Shown in pieces: positions 1 through 4,298 of a DNA stretch of 6,130 nt. The notes below the pieces were generated by a model, which was given only the letters and a program-made list of their open reading frames with translations, was not told the origin of the DNA and made no database searches. The DNA is from an uncultured Clostridia bacterium (GTDB lineage Bacteria; Bacillota; Clostridia; Oscillospirales; Oscillospiraceae). The stretch lies in contig CAMJHX010000082.1 in assembly GCA_946405655.1 (NCBI GenBank), positions 1 through 6,130 on the forward strand. Reading direction: 5' to 3'. Numbering within the stretch: the first letter of the stretch is position 1; each line of letters begins with the position of its first letter. The translations under genes and the position numbers were made by a program.

Positions 1-15
1 CCCCAGATATTGGGG
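1..15. repeat. Short GC-clamped inverted repeat at the left edge
   Basis: CCCCA and TGGGG flank a 5-base loop (GATAT), a perfect 5-bp dyad just upstream of the -35 element. No T-run follows on the + strand, so it is not a convincing terminator for an upstream + gene. It could be the edge of a larger element cut off by the window. Confidence 0.35.
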
Positions 16-22
16 ATCGCTG

Positions 23-51
23 TTGACAGCATGGCGTTTATGTGTTACAAT
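23..51 (+). promoter_or_regulatory. Housekeeping (SigA-type) promoter of the small-protein / wall-hydrolase unit
   Basis: The -35 is a perfect TTGACA (23-28). A 17-base spacer leads to a -10 of TACAAT (46-51), which matches TATAAT in 5 of 6 positions. A TG at 43-44, one base before the -10, makes it an extended -10. Transcription should start near 57-60, giving a leader of about 95 bases before the TTG start at 153. It is the only strong promoter seen upstream of both + strand genes on the left. Confidence 0.85.
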
Positions 52-60
52 TTCGTAACA
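43..60. promoter_or_regulatory. Perfect dyad over the -10, matching a WalR-type box
   Basis: TGTTAC (43-48), six bases, then GTAACA (55-60) form a perfect 6-6-6 inverted repeat covering the -10 and the likely start point. Read on the minus strand, 60-44 gives TGTTAC-N5-TGTAAC, which fits the published WalR/YycF consensus TGTWAH-N5-TGTWAH at all 12 defined positions. The + strand reading (TGTTAC-N5-CGTAAC) fits 11 of 12. WalR controls wall hydrolases in Bacillus and Staphylococcus, and a hydrolase lies downstream. A site over the -10 would favour repression. A dimeric repressor unrelated to WalR is the alternative. Confidence 0.5.
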
Positions 61-135
61 GTCATGCTGATATCTGTTTCAAATTTTTAAACGAAACGAT
101 CGGTGCGTCGTTTGCCGCCGAAGTCAGCAACCAGT

Positions 136-144
136 AAAGAGGTG
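136..144 (+). promoter_or_regulatory. Ribosome binding site that fixes a TTG start
   Basis: AAAGAGGTG lies 8 bases before the TTG at 153. No ATG or GTG in this frame is better placed, so this site is what makes TTG the start. Confidence 0.75.
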
Positions 145-152
145 TATTCGTT

Positions 153-440
153 TTGGCAAAATCCAAAGAGCTGGTGTACAAGGGCCACCCGCTGAGAAGG
201 AAGGACAATCTGATCTACTTTGGCAGCATGGCTGACAAGTATATCGTCATGCTTCAAATCCTCGACACAAAAAAGGTCAAGGATCTGGATGTGGCGACGC
301 GAGTTTCCGTGCAGCTGCAGCTGACCGATCCCGATCTCAAGAGCCGCGACCGCGTGATTCGCAAGACGGAGAAGGACGGTCTCTACCCCGCCATGGACGT
401 GGCGACGGTTTGGCTGGAGCGCGCGCTCGCAGAGAAATAA
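153..440 (+). CDS. Small conserved-looking cytoplasmic protein of unknown function
   Basis: The 95-residue protein begins at a TTG codon preceded by a good Shine-Dalgarno sequence. I recall similar short proteins (N-terminal MAKS-K-LVYKG-PL, C-terminal WLERAL) from other gut Clostridia, always of unknown function; this is memory, not a search. It has no signal peptide, no membrane helix and no cysteine. The N-terminal half is rich in Lys/Arg and alternates hydrophobic residues as if in beta strands (residues 18-36). The C-terminal part (about 80-93) looks helical. It is the first gene behind the promoter at 23-51. The hydrolase at 566 follows without an evident promoter of its own, so the two are probably co-transcribed. 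A regulatory or housekeeping role cannot be told from the sequence. The frame is secure; the function is not. Confidence 0.85.
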   Translation: MAKSKELVYKGHPLRRKDNLIYFGSMADKYIVMLQILDTKKVKDLDVATRVSVQLQLTDPDLKSRDRVIRKTEKDGLYPAMDVATVWLERALAEK

Positions 441-550
441 GCGTCTGTGTGATCCTTCGCACAGGCCTCCCGATGAGAGCGCATCCTCCGCGCAGAGCAG
501 CGCCGCTCTGAGCTGCGCGCGGCTTTCCAAAGGGAGAGGACAGCGGCGAA
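441..550 (+). other. Structured spacer between the small gene and the hydrolase
   Basis: No gene or promoter is seen here. A hairpin at 445-464 (8 bp including one G-U pair, loop TCCT) follows the stop codon. Then CAGAGC (493-498) can pair with GCTCTG (505-510), while CGCGCAG (489-495) can pair with CTGCGCG (513-519); the two pairings share bases. None is followed by a T-run, so these are not obvious terminators. They could stabilise the transcript or tune read-through into the hydrolase. That role is inferred. Confidence 0.4.
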
Positions 551-557
551 AGGAAGG
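551..557 (+). promoter_or_regulatory. Ribosome binding site of the wall hydrolase
   Basis: AGGAAGG lies 8 bases before the ATG at 566, within a purine-rich stretch. It supports that ATG as the start. Confidence 0.7.
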
Positions 558-565
558 AAATTGCG

Positions 566-2128
566 ATGAAGAAAAATTGGTTTACGACCGGATTGACAGC
601 AATCCTCATTGCCGTCATGCTGATGACCTGTGTGGGCGCGGTCAGCATGGGCGGCGGCACCACCACTACGGCAGTCAACTTCCGTACTGGACCGAATACC
701 GGCAGCAGCATCATCGCCACGCTCCCCGCCGGAACGACCGTGATCGTTCAGGAGAGCGCGGGCAACGGCTGGTATAAGATCATCTATAACGGCACCACCG
801 GTTACATGTCCGGAGACTATCTCAAGATCTCGACTACGGCCTCCGGCTCCTTCGGCACCGGCACGATTACCGCGAGCAGCGTGAACTTCCGCAGCGGCGC
901 AAGCCTCAATGCGGGCGTCATCGGTTCCCTCTCCAACGGCACGACGGTGACGATCATCGGTGTGAACGGCAACTGGTATCAGGTCCAGGCGAACGGTCAG
1001 ACCGGCTACGTCAGCTCCGACTATGTGAAGGTCGGCGGCTCCGCTGCCCCCGCTCCGGGCGGCAACGGCGGTCAGTCCACCGGCGGCACTGCCGGCACCG
1101 TGAAGGGCGATTATGTGCGCATGCGCTCCGGCCCCGGCACGGGCTACGCCATTCTCGGCACCTACAACAACGGCACCGCGCTCACCATCAACGGCACGGA
1201 AAGCGGCTGGACGAAGGTCACCATCGGCGGCGTGAACGGCTACATCCGCTCCGACTACGTCGCGCAGGGCGGCTCCTCCTCCGGCGGTCAGTCCACCAGC
1301 CAGACCGGTTACATCAACGGCACCTCCGTGCGTATGCGCTCCGGCCCCAACACCTCGAGCACGATCCTCGGTGTGTACAACACCGGCACCGCGATGACGA
1401 TCACCGGCTCCAGCGGAAACTGGTACGCCGTGACCTACAACGGCCAGAACGGTTACGTCTGCAAGGACTACATGACCACCTCGAACCCCGGCAGCACCAC
1501 CCCGAGCCAGTCTCAGGAGGGCTACGTCAAGGGCAACGGCGTGCGTCTGCGTTCCGGCCCGGGCACCGGATACTCCATCCTCGGCAACTACAACAACGGC
1601 ACGCCGCTGACCATCACCGGCACCTCCGGCGACTGGACGGCCGTGACGATCAATGGTCTGAAGGGCTACATGAGCAGCGCTTATGTCACGACCACGAAGC
1701 CCACCACGACCAACGCGAACCCGAACTCCACGAGCACCACGCCCAGCACCAGCACGGGCGGCCAGAAGATCGTGGACACTGCCAAGCAGTATCTCGGCTA
1801 CCCCTACGTCTACGGCGGCATGAGCCCCGCGGGCTTTGACTGCTCCGGCTTCGTCGGCTATGTCTACAAGCTCTGCGGCTACAGCCTCAAGCGCACCGCC
1901 AGCGACATCTTCTACAACAACGGCACGAGCGTGAGCAAGGACAGCCTGCAGCCCGGCGACCTGGTCTTCTTCTCCAACTCCAGCGAGACCATCGGCCACG
2001 TCGGCATCTACATCGGCAGCGGCCAGTTCATCCACGCCTCCTCCAGCACCGTCGGCGTCATCATCAGCGATCTGAATTCGAGCTACTACGTCCAGCACTA
2101 TCAGGGCGCCAAGCGCATCATCCAGTGA
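566..2128 (+). CDS. Secreted peptidoglycan hydrolase: five SH3b domains plus NlpC/P60
   Basis: The 520-residue protein is exported and predicted to cut peptide stems of peptidoglycan, as the NlpC/P60 family does (typically a gamma-D-Glu to diamino-acid endopeptidase). The N-terminus is a signal peptide: MKKN, a hydrophobic core at about 7-22, and likely cleavage near residues 25-27. The Cys at 22 has Thr before it, so it does not make a good lipobox. Five bacterial SH3 domains follow at about 35-89, 100-156, 177-233, 247-303 and 318-374, each with a V-(N/R)-(F/M/L)-R-(T/S)-G core and a closing G-Y-(M/V/I) strand. They probably bind the wall. A Thr/Ser/Asn/Pro-rich linker (376-398) leads to NlpC/P60 (399-520), with Cys426 in DCSGF, His478 in GHVG and His490 in FIHASS as the expected catalytic triad. 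Tandem in-frame stops (TGATGA) end the gene. The dyad over the upstream promoter suggests WalR-like control. Family assignment is firm; exact bond specificity is not. Confidence 0.95.
   Translation: MKKNWFTTGLTAILIAVMLMTCVGAVSMGGGTTTTAVNFRTGPNTGSSIIATLPAGTTVIVQESAGNGWYKIIYNGTTGYMSGDYLKISTTASGSFGTGTITASSVNFRSGASLNAGVIGSLSNGTTVTIIGVNGNWYQVQANGQTGYVSSDYVKVGGSAAPAPGGNGGQSTGGTAGTVKGDYVRMRSGPGTGYAILGTYNNGTALTINGTESGWTKVTIGGVNGYIRSDYVAQGGSSSGGQSTSQTGYINGTSVRMRSGPNTSSTILGVYNTGTAMTITGSSGNWYAVTYNGQNGYVCKDYMTTSNPGSTTPSQSQEGYVKGNGVRLRSGPGTGYSILGNYNNGTPLTITGTSGDWTAVTINGLKGYMSSAYVTTTKPTTTNANPNSTSTTPSTSTGGQKIVDTAKQYLGYPYVYGGMSPAGFDCSGFVGYVYKLCGYSLKRTASDIFYNNGTSVSKDSLQPGDLVFFSNSSETIGHVGIYIGSGQFIHASSSTVGVIISDLNSSYYVQHYQGAKRIIQ
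668..1687 (+). repeat. Five tandem SH3b-coding repeats inside the hydrolase gene
   Basis: Five units of about 171 bases begin near 668, 863, 1094, 1304 and 1517, separated by Gly/Ser/Thr/Gln-rich linkers. Units 3 and 5 are the most alike: both encode RSGPGTGY, ILG and YNNGT at matching places, with many identical codons. This points to duplication within the array. Units 1 and 2 keep N-F-R in the core where units 3-5 have R-(M/L)-R. Such arrays can vary in copy number between strains. Confidence 0.85.
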
Positions 2129-2148
2129 TGACATTCAGGTAATGCCGC

Positions 2149-2180
2149 AAGCCCCCATCCGTTTGGATGGGGGCTTTTTT
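2149..2180 (+). terminator. Intrinsic terminator of the wall-hydrolase unit
   Basis: A perfect 12-bp stem (2149-2160 with 2165-2176) rich in GC closes on a GTTT loop. It runs into six T residues at 2175-2180, 20 bases after the stop codon. This is a textbook factor-independent terminator. Confidence 0.93.
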
Positions 2181-2219
2181 CAAAAAGAGAGCACGGCTAT
2201 TGGCCGTGCTCTCTTTTTG
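2181..2219. terminator. Second, symmetric hairpin acting in both directions
   Basis: A perfect 17-bp stem (2181-2197 with 2203-2219) and a 5-base loop (TATTG) follow the first terminator with no gap. The outer part of the stem is A5/T5, so each strand has a T-run at the 3' foot. It can back up the + strand terminator and also stop minus-strand transcripts that pass the hairpin at 2728-2760. Confidence 0.85.
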
Positions 2220-2460
2220 AAATTACTCGCTTTTATCGCGCGGGGATCAGTCCCCGCTTGGTCGAAGCGAGGGGCGAGCGTCACGCTCGCCCGAAGGAGT
2301 TTTTCCACCGCGCATGTCGCTGAAAAAACAGATTTGATTGGATTCACGCTCCGCGTGAACTCTGCGAGGCCGGGGCTGCTGTAGTGGCAGATATCTTCCA
2401 CCCGCGCGGGACGGGGTGAAGTTTAAGCCGGATTCCGGCGAATTGGCAATGATGGATTCT
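2220..2460. repeat. Gene-free convergent region, left part: chain of short hairpins
   Basis: No credible gene is seen. Perfect dyads occur at 2240-2257 (7 bp, loop TCAG), 2272-2292 (9 bp, loop TCA), 2343-2359 (7 bp, loop TCC), 2401-2410 (a full palindrome, CCCGCGCGGG) and 2427-2439 (6 bp around one base). Short open frames exist on both strands but lack ribosome binding sites and have low-complexity translations. The layout resembles the mosaic intergenic repeats of GC-rich gut Clostridia. That resemblance is from memory and needs a genome-wide comparison. Confidence 0.55.
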
Positions 2461-2463
2461 TTG

Positions 2464-2489
2464 CCGTAGGGCGGTCCCTTGGGGCCGCC
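2464..2489 (+). repeat. Hairpin repeat, copy 1
   Basis: This 26-base unit begins CCGTAGGGCGG. It folds as a 9-bp stem (2470-2478 with 2481-2489, one G-T pair) over a C-TT-G tip. It is an inverted near-copy of 2512-2537, and the outer 12 bases of the two (2464-2475 and 2526-2537) are perfectly complementary. Confidence 0.75.
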
Positions 2490-2511
2490 ATCACACCATT
2501 TCGGCAATTTC

Positions 2512-2537
2512 GGCGGCGGCAAGCCACCGCCCTACGG
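2512..2537 (-). repeat. Hairpin repeat, copy 2, inverted
   Basis: Read on the minus strand, this 26-base unit matches copy 1 at 22 of 26 positions. All four differences fall in the stem as two paired swaps (C-G to G-C, twice), so the hairpin and its CTTG tip are kept. On the + strand the unit appears as a GGCG stem followed by CTACGG. Confidence 0.75.
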
Positions 2538-2626
2538 TTCTCTTTTTGTGCGCTGTATCCTCAGCGGGCGATTTAGGATTCTGCGATTGCGCCGGGGTTT
2601 GGCAATGAATTTGGCTGGTTCTGCGC

Positions 2627-2656
2627 GGCGCGATGTGGGCATCGCGCCCTACAGGG
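2627..2656 (-). repeat. Hairpin repeat, third unit, same layout with different stem
   Basis: GGCGCGATG (2627-2635) pairs with CATCGCGCC (2640-2648) over a TGGG loop and is directly followed by CTACAGG. As in copy 2, a 9-bp stem that starts GGCG abuts CTAC(G/A)G, but the inner stem and loop differ. A further 6-bp dyad, CCGAAG/CTTCGG, lies at 2672-2692. No gene is seen between 2538 and 2765. Confidence 0.55.
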
Positions 2657-2722
2657 TGCGGTGCGAATTCGCCGAAGATTGGCGCGCTTCGGGGATGATT
2701 GCGCGCGAGCCGCCGAGATAGC

Positions 2723-2760
2723 AAAACCGCCGCCGGAGGAACGATGCTCCTCCGGCGGCG
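2723..2760 (-). terminator. Intrinsic terminator of the sigma / membrane-partner operon
   Basis: A perfect 13-bp GC-rich stem (2728-2740 with 2748-2760) and a 7-base loop start 5 bases beyond the stop codon of the minus-strand gene. On the minus strand the stem is followed by G then TTTT. The short T-run makes it weaker than the tandem pair at 2149-2219, which may catch read-through. Confidence 0.75.
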
Positions 2761-2765
2761 TACTC

Positions 2766-3626
2766 TTATTTCCCTGTCCAGACAATTTCGCTGCGGTGCT
2801 GGTCTAAGAGCGCCTGCTCATAGGCATTCCACGCTGCGGAGACGTCCTCCTCTGAGGCGTCCGGGTGCTCTGCTCGGTACGACTCTAGGATCTCGCCCTT
2901 CAGCTTTTGCCGCGTGACCGTCTCCGGCGCGTACTGCTCGAGCAGCGCCCAGTATTCCTCGATGGTCATGCCTGCACCGGCGCAGTATTCATCCAGACTC
3001 GCTTTGACCTCGGCAGATTCCTCATAGGCACGCTTCTGCCCGGCGAGAAATTGCGCGATCTCCTCTTTCGTCGCGGTCAGACCGCGCTTTTCTGCCTCCT
3101 CGAGCATCATCCTGCCGACGGCAAGCTGCTCAACGGCTTCCTTCTCTGTGTCCTTCTCGGCCATGTCTCCGCCGGTCACGCGGTTCATTTCCAGACGCAG
3201 ATTCACGTCCTTCTCGGTGAACACGCTCTCGCCGTACTGCGCAATCACTCTGGTCTCATCCGAAGCGTCTGCCGTTTCGCGCATGGTTTTCCCAAGCTGC
3301 CGGAACGGAAACACGCCGTTTGCCGCCGCAATCGCAAGCCCGGCGAGCAGGGCGGCAAGGACTGCGGCCAGAATCAGAATTCTGCGATGTTTCATATGGA
3401 ATGGCCTCCCTTTCCTCGTTCTATCCATAGAAACGTCGGAGCGGGACGAATTGGGACAGGATTCCATCTTTTTTTCTGCATGAAAGAGCGGCGCCATTTT
3501 TTCTTCAAACTGCTCGGAAAAATTGTGATCGCAGGCAGAAGGCGGCGGAAGCTGAGAAAGCAGCGATTGACCGACCTGCTCGGCTGCGCGGCGGAGCTCC
3601 CGATCGGAAACAGAACGATTTTTCAT
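2766..3626 (-). CDS. Single-pass membrane protein with SurA_N-like outer domain; putative anti-sigma factor
   Basis: The 286-residue product starts at the ATG at 3626-3624, which overlaps the sigma stop codon (ATGA) and has GAGGAGGGAG 4 bases upstream. Residues 1-80 are cytoplasmic by charge (RTRKGRPFHMKHRR precedes the helix). They contain CDHNFSEQFEEKM (32-44), which resembles the N-terminal part of membrane proteins encoded after this kind of sigma factor in gut Clostridia (from memory). Residues 83-102 form one membrane helix. Residues 126-285 are outside and look like the SurA N-terminal chaperone domain: V-x-A-x-Y-G-x-x-x-(F/I)-T-x-x-(D/E) at 127-140, then EQLAVGRMMLEEAEKRGL (166-183), then further helices. 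No parvulin isomerase domain follows, and no H-x3-C-x2-C zinc anti-sigma motif is present. The likely role is to hold or release the sigma factor in response to envelope proteins. An alternative is a membrane chaperone with a sigma-linked tail. The linker 50-78 is unusually long, and a second start lies at residue 78. Confidence 0.8.
   Translation of the reverse strand: MKNRSVSDRELRRAAEQVGQSLLSQLPPPSACDHNFSEQFEEKMAPLFHAEKKMESCPNSSRSDVSMDRTRKGRPFHMKHRRILILAAVLAALLAGLAIAAANGVFPFRQLGKTMRETADASDETRVIAQYGESVFTEKDVNLRLEMNRVTGGDMAEKDTEKEAVEQLAVGRMMLEEAEKRGLTATKEEIAQFLAGQKRAYEESAEVKASLDEYCAGAGMTIEEYWALLEQYAPETVTRQKLKGEILESYRAEHPDASEEDVSAAWNAYEQALLDQHRSEIVWTGK
3405..3413 (-). promoter_or_regulatory. 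Internal ribosome binding site before Met78 of the membrane protein
   Basis: On the minus strand AAAGGGAGG lies 9 bases before an in-frame ATG at 3395-3393. Translation from there would give a 209-residue product (MKHRRIL...) that starts with a signal-anchor-like helix and lacks the cytoplasmic part. The site could be chance or a relic of a once separate gene. Confidence 0.5.
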
Positions 3627-4177
3627 TCGGCTCCCTCCTCTTCCAAAATCGCGCGTAAGGCAGTCTTCGCGCGCGTCAGCTCCTTGTGCGCGGCGGTCGG
3701 CGTCATGCCCAGAAGCTGCGCTGCCTCGCGCGTGGAATAGCCGATGTAATAGCGCAGGAGCAGCAGCTCGCGCCATCGCGGCTTCAGCTTTGTCATCGCG
3801 TCTGCGAGTCCCCCGTCGCCCGGCGGCGGGATCGTGATGCCGACGCAATCCTCCTCAAGCGGCAGCGTCTCCCGGCGTGCGTTCCGGCGGAGCAGATCGA
3901 TCGCCTTGCGCTCCGCGATCAGCACGACAAAGGCGCGCGTTTTGGAATCGGAGACGTCTGAGACACTCTCAAAATGCCGGATGATCGCCACAAACGCCTC
4001 GTGCACCGCGTCCTCGGCATCCTCGTCACTGGGCAGGATCTGCCTTGCCACATAGAACATGAGCCTGCGGTAACGGTGATATAACTGCTCAAACCGCTGC
4101 CTGTCCGCATCCGATTCGAGCATTTGCAGATAAATCAGCAAGATGTGTTCGCTCCCTTTCGACGGGTTTGCAATCAT
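3623..4177 (-). CDS. RNA polymerase sigma factor, sigma-70 family, ECF-like
   Basis: The 184-residue protein has the two-domain ECF layout. Region 2 (about 25-100) carries FEQLYHRYRRLMFYVARQIL, DAEDAVHEAF (53-62) and KAIDLLRR (91-98), which bind core polymerase and the -10. Region 4 (about 125-178) carries LLLLRYYIGYSTREAAQLLG followed by TPTAAHKELTRAKTAL, a helix-turn-helix for the -35. A Pro/Gly-rich linker (117-123) joins them. There is no region 1.1 or region 3. The ATG at 4177 has AAGGTGAG 5 bases upstream. A later Met19 would remove the ILLIYLQML stretch, which similar sigma factors keep (from memory). The stop codon overlaps the start of the membrane protein, as for a sigma/anti-sigma pair. 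The target genes are unknown; the operon itself and the divergent ABC exporter are natural candidates. Confidence 0.92.
   Translation of the reverse strand: MIANPSKGSEHILLIYLQMLESDADRQRFEQLYHRYRRLMFYVARQILPSDEDAEDAVHEAFVAIIRHFESVSDVSDSKTRAFVVLIAERKAIDLLRRNARRETLPLEEDCVGITIPPPGDGGLADAMTKLKPRWRELLLLRYYIGYSTREAAQLLGMTPTAAHKELTRAKTALRAILEEEGAE
3631..3640 (-). promoter_or_regulatory. Ribosome binding site of the membrane partner, inside the sigma gene
   Basis: GAGGAGGGAG on the minus strand encodes the Glu/Gly-rich end of the sigma factor. Its GGAGGG core sits 6 bases before the ATG at 3626. With the ATGA overlap it points to translational coupling of the two proteins. Confidence 0.75.
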
Positions 4178-4182
4178 TCTAT

Positions 4183-4190
4183 CTCACCTT
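4183..4190 (-). promoter_or_regulatory. Ribosome binding site of the sigma factor
   Basis: AAGGTGAG on the minus strand is separated from the ATG at 4177 by 5 bases. It supports that start over Met19. Confidence 0.7.
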
Positions 4191-4227
4191 ATGCCGCATT
4201 GCAAGAATCATCCTCTGCTAGTGATTT

Positions 4228-4257
4228 ACCATAATTTTATTATGTTATCTTTAACAA
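4228..4257 (-). promoter_or_regulatory. Possible weak promoter of the sigma operon
   Basis: On the minus strand TTGTTA (4257-4252) and TATGGT (4233-4228) are 18 bases apart, each matching the housekeeping consensus at 4 of 6 positions. It is the best pair I find in this AT-rich stretch. An ECF-type promoter recognised by the sigma factor itself is possible but cannot be identified without knowing its consensus. Confidence 0.3.
4230..4256. promoter_or_regulatory. Two adjoining AT-rich dyads in the divergent promoter region
   Basis: CATAAT-TTT-ATTATG (4230-4244) is a perfect 6-3-6 dyad. TGTTA-TCTT-TAACA (4243-4256) is a perfect 5-4-5 dyad sharing two bases with it. They cover the proposed sigma promoter and lie just upstream of the exporter promoter, so a bound regulator could affect both genes. 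Neither fits the PerR/Fur spacing in register. AT-rich sequence gives dyads easily, so this is tentative. Confidence 0.4.
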
Positions 4258-4260
4258 CAC

Positions 4261-4289
4261 TTGCGCCTTTCCGGGCTTTTCGGTATAAT
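4261..4289 (+). promoter_or_regulatory. Promoter of the ABC exporter gene
   Basis: A perfect TATAAT (4284-4289) stands 17 bases downstream of TTGCGC (4261-4266), a poor -35 that keeps only TTG. Transcription should start near 4295-4298, almost on top of the first possible ATG (4299). A weak -35 with a perfect -10 would suit control by an activator or the nearby dyads. Confidence 0.65.
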
Positions 4290-4298
4290 AGGAATGTT

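Noticed and set aside
76..113. Leader switch formed by GTTTC/GAAAC (76-80/93-97) and AAACGA/TCGTTT (94-99/108-113), which exclude each other.
   Set aside because: Both stems are only 5-6 bp and AT-rich, and no terminator or known riboswitch core is present. This is within what chance would give.
383..2134. Open frame of 583 codons on the minus strand, opposite the wall hydrolase.
   Set aside because: It is a shadow of the GC-rich codons of the hydrolase gene: it is rich in Ala, Gly, Val, Asp and Arg, has no domain and no ribosome binding site, and the + strand frame is clearly a known family.
2464..2537. Terminal inverted repeats of a small insertion element.
   Set aside because: The 12-bp inverted ends enclose only 50 bases, no coding sequence is inside, and no flanking target duplication was seen. 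A hairpin repeat pair explains it better.
2142..2724. Several 70-90 codon open frames on both strands between the convergent genes.
   Set aside because: They run through terminators and hairpin repeats, lack ribosome binding sites and have low-complexity Arg/Pro/Ser-rich translations.
2220..2760. CRISPR array, because of the many short palindromes.
   Set aside because: There are no regularly spaced identical direct repeats and no spacers of constant length. The units are inverted or differ in stem sequence.
3627..3848. Upstream extension of the membrane-protein frame to an ATG at 3848.
   Set aside because: The added 74 residues are an Arg/Ala-rich out-of-frame reading of the sigma gene. The ATG at 3626 has a strong Shine-Dalgarno and the classic ATGA overlap.
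4230..4244. PerR/Fur box.
   Set aside because: The dyad is 6-3-6 and does not align in register with the 7-1-7 PerR/Fur consensus.
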